Below are positions 58,129-64,000 of a stretch of 64,000 nucleotides of DNA, piece by piece. The position numbers and the translations under genes were made by a program. The notes below the pieces were generated by a model that made no database searches, was not told the origin of the DNA, and saw only the letters and a list, made by a program, of their open reading frames with translations. Origin of the DNA: Archangium violaceum (GTDB lineage: Bacteria; Myxococcota; Myxococcia; Myxococcales; Myxococcaceae); assembly GCF_016887565.1 (NCBI RefSeq), contig NZ_CP069396.1, positions 7,298,001 to 7,362,000 on the forward strand. The letters are read 5' to 3'. How positions within the stretch are numbered: position 1 is the stretch's first letter; every line of letters begins with the position of its first letter.

Positions 58129-60597
58129 GTGTCCCACGGCCAACCGCCGATCTCCGAGGACCGAGTCCCCGTCGCCCAGGCCTCCGCTCCCGCCATCCAC
58201 ACGCCCTACATTCCCGCCAGCGAGTCCCGCCCGGAGCTGACGGCGCGAGGGCTGGTGCTGGGCTCGGTGCTGGGCATCGTCTTCGGTGCCTCGTCGGTGT
58301 ACCTGGCGGTGAAGGTGGGGCTGACGGTGTCGGCTTCCATTCCGGTGGCGGTGCTGTCGATCGCCTTCTTCCGGGCGCTGGGCAACTCCAACGTGCTGGA
58401 GAACACCATCGTCCAGACGGTGGGCTCGGCCGGCGAGTCGCTCGCGTTCGGAGTGGCGGCGGCCATCCCCGCGCTGCTGCTGCTGGGCTACGACATCGAC
58501 CTGATGCACTGCTTCCTGGTGGCGTCGCTGGGCGGAGTGCTGGGCGTGCTGATGATGATTCCCCTGCGCGAGGGCCTCATCGTCCAGGAGCACGGCAACC
58601 TCACCTACCCCGAGGGCACGGCGGCGGCGGACGTGCTGGTGGCCGGAGAGGAAGGCGGGACGAACGCGCGCACGGTCATCCTCGGCTTCGCGGTGGGAGG
58701 CCTCTACAAGTTCGCCTACGCGGGCCTGCACCTCTTCAAGGAGGTGGTGGGCGTGGCGCTGAGCTGGGTGGAGACGACGGCGGCCGGGGTGGCGCGGCGG
58801 GCGGGCTACGCGGGCGGCTCCCTGTCCATGGAGGTGAGCCCGGAGCTGCTCGGCGTGGGCTACATCATCGGCCCGCGGGTGGCGTCCATCACCTTCGCGG
58901 GCGGGGTGCTCAGCTACCTCATCCTCATCCCGCTCATCACCTTCTTCGGCGGTGGGCTCGAGCAGCCGCTGCTGCGGCCGGATGGCACGCTCATCCGAGA
59001 CATGGATCCGGACACGATCCGGGACGCGTACGTGCTGTACATCGGCGCGGGCGCGGTGGCCACGGGAGGGCTCATCAGCCTCATCCGTTCCCTGCCCACC
59101 ATCCTCAGTGCGTTCCGGCGCGGGCTGGACAGCTTGCTGGCCTCGCGCCGCAAGCAGGCGGCTCCGGTGCTGCTGCGCACGGAGCAGGATCTGCCCATCA
59201 CCGTGGTGCTGGTGGGCAGCCTGTTGATGGTGCTGGCCATCTGGCTGGCGCCGCCGCTGCACGTCAACCTCGTCTCCGCGCTGCTCATCGTCGTGTTCGG
59301 CTTCTTCTTCGTGACGGTGAGCGCGCGGATCACCGGGGAGATCGGCTCCTCGTCCAATCCCATCTCCGGCATGGTGGTGGCCACGCTGCTCATCACCTGC
59401 CTCGTGTACCTGATGCTGGGATGGACGGATTCCGAGGATCGCTTCATGGCGCTCACCACGGCGGCCATCGTGGGGATCGCCGCCTCCAACGGAGGCACCA
59501 CGGCGCAGGATCTGAAGACGGCCTTCCTGGTGGGCGGGACACCGAGGCGGCAGCAGATCGCCCTCTTCGTGGGAGTGCTCACCAGCGCGTTGCTGATCGG
59601 GCTGGTGCTGGTGGTGCTCAACCGGGGCGCCACCGCCATCATCCCCGAGTCACACGGCGGCCAGAAGGTGAGCGTGCTGAGCGACGAGACGAAGCCGCAG
59701 TGGACCTATCCCTGGGCGGTCTCGGAGCAGGCACTGGCGGCACGGGGAGTGAAGCTCGGGGAGCTGAAGGGCCCGATGTGGAAGCAGGGCCTGGAGGTGG
59801 TCCAGGAAGGCGGCACCACCGAGCTGCGGGCCTGGAACGACCTGCCGCTGGAGCGCGTGTCGGCCACGGAGGTGCGCCTGCACTCGGGTCAGACGGTGAA
59901 GGTGTCCGATCTGGGCGCGGTGACCCGAGGCGCCCAGCGCACCTGGCGCGTGGGCTACGTCCGGGGTGCGGACACCGCCGTGCCCACGGGCACGTACCTG
60001 GCGGACGACGCGAGCGTCATCCACTACGTGGTGGATCCAGGCATTGGCGGCCGGGTCACCAGCTACGAGGGTCAGCAGCTCACGCGCTACCCCGCGCCCA
60101 AGGCGCAGCTCTTCGCGCTCATCATCGACGGCATCCTGACCCGCAAGCTGCCGTGGGACCTGGTGCTGGTGGGCGTCTTCATCGCGCTGATGTTGGAGCT
60201 GTGCGGGGTGTCCTCGCTGCCCTTCGGAGTGGGCGTGTACCTGCCCATCTCCAGCACCGCGCCCATCTTCATGGGCGGCATGGTGCGCTACGTGGTGGAC
60301 AAGGTGCGAGGGGGCTCCGCGGCCGAGTCCGAGTTCTCCCCCGGCACCCTGCTCTCCTCGGGCTACATCGCTGGAGGGGCCATCGCGGGCGTGCTCATCG
60401 CCTTCCTGGAGATCGCCAGCGATGGGTCATGGACCCGGGCCCTCAGCATCCCCGATCGGCTCGGAGACACGGCCTTCTCCCGCCTGCTGCAGGAGTCCGA
60501 TCTATGGGGCGTGGGCTTCTTCGCCATCCTCACCGTCGTGCTGCTGCTCGCGGGGATCAAGGGTGAGAGCGCCGCACAGCCCCGGCCCGGCAAGTAG
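58129..60597 (+). CDS. OPT-family oligopeptide transporter
   Basis: I choose GTG 58129 because GAGGAGGA precedes it, giving 822 residues. It has the OPT family pattern of many helices, starting ELTARGLVLGSVLGIVFGAS, VYLAVKVGLTVSASIPVAVL, then the conserved NLTYPEGTAAADVL. A soluble loop of about 130 residues sits between late helices (about 510-640: GGQKVSVLSDETKPQWTYP...). It probably imports peptides or metal chelates with protons. The terminator at 57996-58035 separates it from the sigma-factor gene. Confidence 0.9.
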   Translation: MSHGQPPISEDRVPVAQASAPAIHTPYIPASESRPELTARGLVLGSVLGIVFGASSVYLAVKVGLTVSASIPVAVLSIAFFRALGNSNVLENTIVQTVGSAGESLAFGVAAAIPALLLLGYDIDLMHCFLVASLGGVLGVLMMIPLREGLIVQEHGNLTYPEGTAAADVLVAGEEGGTNARTVILGFAVGGLYKFAYAGLHLFKEVVGVALSWVETTAAGVARRAGYAGGSLSMEVSPELLGVGYIIGPRVASITFAGGVLSYLILIPLITFFGGGLEQPLLRPDGTLIRDMDPDTIRDAYVLYIGAGAVATGGLISLIRSLPTILSAFRRGLDSLLASRRKQAAPVLLRTEQDLPITVVLVGSLLMVLAIWLAPPLHVNLVSALLIVVFGFFFVTVSARITGEIGSSSNPISGMVVATLLITCLVYLMLGWTDSEDRFMALTTAAIVGIAASNGGTTAQDLKTAFLVGGTPRRQQIALFVGVLTSALLIGLVLVVLNRGATAIIPESHGGQKVSVLSDETKPQWTYPWAVSEQALAARGVKLGELKGPMWKQGLEVVQEGGTTELRAWNDLPLERVSATEVRLHSGQTVKVSDLGAVTRGAQRTWRVGYVRGADTAVPTGTYLADDASVIHYVVDPGIGGRVTSYEGQQLTRYPAPKAQLFALIIDGILTRKLPWDLVLVGVFIALMLELCGVSSLPFGVGVYLPISSTAPIFMGGMVRYVVDKVRGGSAAESEFSPGTLLSSGYIAGGAIAGVLIAFLEIASDGSWTRALSIPDRLGDTAFSRLLQESDLWGVGFFAILTVVLLLAGIKGESAAQPRPGK

Positions 60598-60691
60598 CCC
60601 GAGGAATCGCGCACAGCCGCCCCTCGCCCGCGGCCCCATGCGGCGGGGGCCGGCCCCCACCCCGCCGCCGTGCGTCACGAGCCTTCCGTCA

Positions 60692-60979
60692 CTACCGGCC
60701 GTTGCCCTCGGCGCACACGTACTCGGTGCGGATGGGGGCCACGATGCCCAGGGTGATGCCGTAGACGAACGGCCCCCACCACGGCCAGTACACGTCCACC
60801 CGCGAGAAGCCCGAGCTGCACTCCGGGGCCGAGGACTGCGCGGTGGTGAGACCCCACACCATGCTGGCCCCCGTATCGCGGTTCTCGGGGCCGCTCGGGG
60901 TGGCGCCGCTCCGCACACTCATGCGGAAGCAGCCGGTCAGGGTGCACATCAGCACTGCGGACACAACGAGGCGCTTCAT
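60692..60979 (-). CDS. Bor-family lipoprotein
   Basis: ATG 60979 has CAGGAGAC upstream. The 95-residue product has a lipobox (LMCTLTGC) and the Bor/Iss pattern: WGLTTAQSSAPECSSGFSRV, then WWGPFVYGITLGIVAPIRTE and a final YVCAEG. Lambda Bor and Iss lipoproteins confer serum resistance in E. coli; here only the fold class is claimed. It is monocistronic, between the convergent OPT gene and the divergent HEAT gene. Confidence 0.7.
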   Translation of the reverse strand: MKRLVVSAVLMCTLTGCFRMSVRSGATPSGPENRDTGASMVWGLTTAQSSAPECSSGFSRVDVYWPWWGPFVYGITLGIVAPIRTEYVCAEGNGR

Positions 60980-61141
60980 CCAGTGTCTCCTGGTGGATAC
61001 AGCGCCTCGGCTCCTAGCATACCCCCCGTCCCCCGCCATTTCCGGGGTGAGCCCCCCTCCGAGGTCCACAAGAGAGGCAAGACGGGAAGAATCGGGGTAG
61101 ACTGAACTCAGGTTCAACCCTGCCCGCGCATCAAGGACTCC

Positions 61142-62899
61142 ATGGCCCAGAACGCCAGCAACGCCTCCCAGGAACCCGCGATGGAACCAGCCACGCGGGA
61201 GAAGGTGGAGGCGGCGCGCAACTTCACGTTCCATCTGCTCAAGGGCATCAAGCAGATCGGCATGTACCGGCACAACGAGGCGCGCTTCCCCGAGTTCCTC
61301 GCCAAGGCCCAGGAGGCGCTCGCCGCGTACACGGACAGGTACGGCCCGCTGTCACTCAAGGTGGAACAGCAGAACTTCATGCTGCACGGCGAGCCGCTCT
61401 TCTCCGAGGACACGCCGCTGCCCTACAAGTTCTTCCGGGACGGCATCCGCCAGCTCATCTTCCGGCCGGGCCTCACCGTGCAGGAGCTGGTGTCGTTCAC
61501 CCTCATCGCCCTGTCCGAGCCGGAGCGTGGCGCCGAGGACGTGATGGCCCAGCTGTGGAGGGCGGCCCTGGAGCACCTCGAGTACGTGATGGTCGAGGGC
61601 TTCAAGATGGACGAGGTCTCCGAAGCGGAGGTGGAGGTCGAGGTCGACAAGGTGGTGGGCTACCTCTACGCGCGCCTGAAGACGAACTCGGACGACTACC
61701 TGCGCTTCGCCCGCGTGAACGCGGACGACCTGGACTCCAAGATGGATGGCGTGGAGCAGATGCGCGGCCTGGTGGTGGCCGGCAACTACGCCTCGGACGA
61801 GCTGAAGGCCCGGCTGCAGAAGGAGATCGGCGAGGAAGAGGGCTCCCGGCTCTTCCCCAAGCTGGTGAGCGCCATCTTCCAGGTGATCGAAGGCGGCGTG
61901 GACGACGTGGCGCTCCTGGAGGAGGTCTTCGTCCAGCTGCTGGATGCCATGCTCATCCAGGACGACTACGCCATCATCAATCAGCTCGTCCTGAAGATGC
62001 GGGCCATGGCGCAGCGGGATACCAGCGGCAACATCAGCAGGCTGCTCGACTACTTCGTCCTGAAGATGGGTGAAGAGCAGCGGGTGATGCGTCTGGCGGA
62101 GATGCTCAAGACGACGCGCCCGCGCAACCCGGTGGACATCACCCGGTACATGCAGGCGTTGGATCCCTCCACCGTCTTCACCCTGCTCAACGCGCTGGAG
62201 ACGATCGAAATCCCCGAGAACCGCGTGCTGGTGTGCGACGTGCTGGCGAGCTTCGCCAAGGACAACCCGCAGCCGTTCGTGCAGCGGCTGGAGGCGGATC
62301 GGCCGCAGACCGTGCGCGACATGGTCTACATCCTGGAGAAGAGCGACCACCCGGACCGGGTGAAGATGTTCGGGCTGGTGCTGCTCAACAAGAACCTCGC
62401 GGTGAAGCTGGAGGTGATGAACATCATCGCCCGCGGCCGCACCAACGAGGCGCGCAAGCTCATCGTCGAGGCGATCAACGACCCCATCGCCCAGGTGCGC
62501 ATGCTGGCGGTGCGCCTGCTGCCCGAGTTCGACCGCGACAAGGCCTACGTGGACCTGACGCGGCTGATGAAGGATCCGAACTTCGAGAAGAAGAGCATCG
62601 AGGAGCGCACGGCCTTCTACAGTGCCCTGGGGTCCACGGCGCTGCCGGGCGCCATCTCGCTGATGTTGCAGATGCTGGCGGTGAAGCCGACGCTGCTCAA
62701 CAAGAAGAAGGTGATGGAGGACAAGCTGCTGGCCGTGGCGGGCCTGGCGGGCGCGTGCTCCATCCAGTCGTACAAGGCGCTGCAGGGCGTGGTGGAGGAC
62801 AAGACCCAGCCGGTCGAGATCCTCACCGCGGCACGCAAGGCCATGTACCAGACGAAGAAGATCCTGTTCGGCGAGACGGCCGCCAACGAGGAGGCGTGA
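61142..62899 (+). CDS. HEAT-repeat protein
   Basis: The 585-residue product has no signal peptide. The N-terminal 150 residues (ARNFTFHLLKGIKQIGMYRH, LSLKVEQQNFMLHGEPLF) resemble the start of the downstream HD-domain protein (about 40-110 of that product). The rest is helical HEAT-like pairs (DRVKMFGLVLLNKNLAVKLE, IAQVRMLAVRLLPEFDRDKA). It ends 6 bp before the HD gene, so the two are coupled. It is probably a scaffold for that partner. Confidence 0.8.
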   Translation: MAQNASNASQEPAMEPATREKVEAARNFTFHLLKGIKQIGMYRHNEARFPEFLAKAQEALAAYTDRYGPLSLKVEQQNFMLHGEPLFSEDTPLPYKFFRDGIRQLIFRPGLTVQELVSFTLIALSEPERGAEDVMAQLWRAALEHLEYVMVEGFKMDEVSEAEVEVEVDKVVGYLYARLKTNSDDYLRFARVNADDLDSKMDGVEQMRGLVVAGNYASDELKARLQKEIGEEEGSRLFPKLVSAIFQVIEGGVDDVALLEEVFVQLLDAMLIQDDYAIINQLVLKMRAMAQRDTSGNISRLLDYFVLKMGEEQRVMRLAEMLKTTRPRNPVDITRYMQALDPSTVFTLLNALETIEIPENRVLVCDVLASFAKDNPQPFVQRLEADRPQTVRDMVYILEKSDHPDRVKMFGLVLLNKNLAVKLEVMNIIARGRTNEARKLIVEAINDPIAQVRMLAVRLLPEFDRDKAYVDLTRLMKDPNFEKKSIEERTAFYSALGSTALPGAISLMLQMLAVKPTLLNKKKVMEDKLLAVAGLAGACSIQSYKALQGVVEDKTQPVEILTAARKAMYQTKKILFGETAANEEA

Positions 62900-62905
62900 A
62901 GCCAT

Positions 62906-64000
62906 GCTGGAGAGCAACCTGAAGGTCACCCAGGGCGCGGCGGAGAACATCAACGAGTTCGGCCGCGGCTACTCGGAGAAGCTGCAGACGCTGGCGCGCG
63001 GGCTCGTGTCGGGTCTCTACATGCTGATCCGCTCGGTGAAGATGTACGACCCGGAGAACTCGGTCTTCGAGAAGCCGCTGCTGCAGCTCCAGGACATCGT
63101 CAATCAGATCATCTCCAAGGAAGGCCGGCTGGAGCTGGTGGGCGTCAAGGAGTCCTTCTATCTCAACAACATGCTGGTGAAGGTGGACCTCAACGCCATC
63201 GACAACCTGCGCTTCCTGTTGGGGGAGATGCGGGCCAAGGACGTGGGAGGCATCTCGCTCAACAAGCCCGTCACGGTGCCGGACCTGAAGAACTTCATCT
63301 GGATCTTCAGCAAGGAACAGTCGGGCGTGGCCGAGGAGGACGGGCTGGCGGGCCGCAAGCTGCTCAACATGAAGGTCGCCAAGTTCTCCAAGCTCAAGGA
63401 GAAGCTGAACCGGGACGACCTGCAGAACCCGGACGACCAGAAGGTGGACCGCAAGAAGTACGCGATGACGGTCTACGCGCGCGCGGTGTTCTTCATCACC
63501 AAGTACCTGGAGTCGGTGCGAGAGGGCAAACCGCTCAACACCAGCAAGGCGCTGCGGCTGGTGCAGGACTTCGTGGACATCTCCTTCGAGCAGAAGACGC
63601 ACTTCCTGGGGATGACCACGATGAAGCGGGAGTCGGACTATCTCGTGTATCACCAGGTGAACGTGTGCCTGATGAGCATCGTGTTCGGGCAGGAGCTGGG
63701 GCTGACGAAGGCCCAGCTGCGGGACCTGGGCTACATCGCGCTCTTCCACGACGCGGGCATGATCACCATCCCCGACGAGCTGGCCACCAAGCGTGGGGCG
63801 CTCAGCGGCGAGGAGAAGGCGCTCATCCAGAAGGCCCCGCTCATCTCCATCCGCAACATCCTGATGGAGAAGGGCTTCTCGCGCTCGACGCTGCTGCGCG
63901 TGGTGACGACGTTCGAGCACAAGGCGGACTTCGGCACGGCGGTGCGCGACGGGCGCGGCACCATCCAGATGATCATCCCGAAGACGAACCTCGGGGTGTA
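62906..64000 (+). CDS. Degenerate HD-GYP-type protein, 3' end beyond window
   Basis: The frame is open from ATG 62906 (AGGAGG at 62891-62896) to the right edge, with 365 codons seen. The N-terminal segment (YSEKLQTLARGLVSGLYMLI, KMYDPENSVFEKPLLQLQ, VGVKESFYLNNMLVKVDL) is shared with the HEAT protein. From about 275 it follows the HD-GYP core: DLGYIALFHDAGMITIPDEL then KRGALSGEEKALIQKAPLIS. HD is present, but I-G-K is A-G-M, the K-x-H-P site is QKAP, and HHE-x-x-D-G-x-G-Y-P is FEHKADFG. Cyclic-di-GMP hydrolysis is therefore doubtful. It may be a sensor or docking version. Confidence 0.85.

Noticed and set aside
57001-59262. A 753-codon open frame on the minus strand
   Set aside because: It runs antisense to both the sigma-factor gene and the transporter gene, which have clear conserved motifs.
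1-64000. tRNA or rRNA genes, replication origin, integrase or prophage modules
   Set aside because: No such signatures were found by reading; small tRNAs could be missed without a covariance search.

Overview
The window looks like chromosomal DNA of a myxobacterium, most likely from the Cystobacter/Archangium branch (inference). The GC content is high and coding density is high. There are many secreted and lipidated proteins, a GltA/GltB/GltC-type (or NfsA/NfsB/NfsC-type) outer-membrane module, and a group 2/3 sigma factor whose N-terminus resembles Myxococcus RpoH-like factors. No rRNA, tRNA or CRISPR array was seen.

Layout. 1-3.5 kb: two outer-membrane beta-barrels plus a periplasmic TPR protein, transcribed leftward. 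3.8-11 kb: accessory DNA with an SRPBCC protein, a secreted lectin with Cys-rich repeats, a secreted alpha/beta hydrolase, a frameshifted gene, a TetR remnant, an IS91-type transposase remnant, a secreted protein carrying half of a Hint fold, and a Sel1-repeat protein. 11.2-20.5 kb: the most interesting locus. A LysR regulator is divergent from a tightly packed nine-gene operon: aspartokinase without ACT domains, type II dehydroquinate-synthase-like protein, DhnA-type aldolase, amidohydrolase, PaaK-like ligase, AMP-dependent synthetase, heme-oxygenase-like diiron enzyme, cupin and OsmC. The aldolase and synthase pair is that of 3-amino-4-hydroxybenzoate (3,4-AHBA) synthesis (GriI/GriH of grixazone), so I infer an undescribed AHBA-derived metabolite pathway, possibly with N-oxygenation of the amine by the diiron enzyme.

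20.5-40.2 kb: exported and surface functions (AOC-like barrel, cytochrome c/PQQ-type sugar dehydrogenase, two serine hydrolases, an orphan class II lanthipeptide precursor, repeat lipoproteins, a GH5 cellulase-like enzyme, a kelch protein, Uma2 and GNAT proteins) with AraC regulation and gene remnants between them. 40.3-44.4 kb: more remnants (arginase family, YkgJ), a MarR regulator with two tandem Rossmann-fold reductases (the second internally deleted), and a divergent TetR/SDR pair. 44.5-48.5 kb: a stand-alone rplC, a coiled-coil protein, a HupE/UreJ protein and zinc-ribbon proteins.

48.8-64 kb looks like conserved core: lytic transglycosylase, STAS protein, a multi-PAS histidine kinase, a MoxR/DUF58/transglutaminase operon, an RpoH-like sigma factor behind a perfect sigma-54 promoter match, an OPT-family transporter, a Bor-like lipoprotein, and a HEAT-repeat/degenerate HD-GYP pair that runs off the right edge. 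Many intergenic gaps hold small, confidently recognisable pieces of broken genes, which suggests repeated insertion and deletion in the accessory half of the window.
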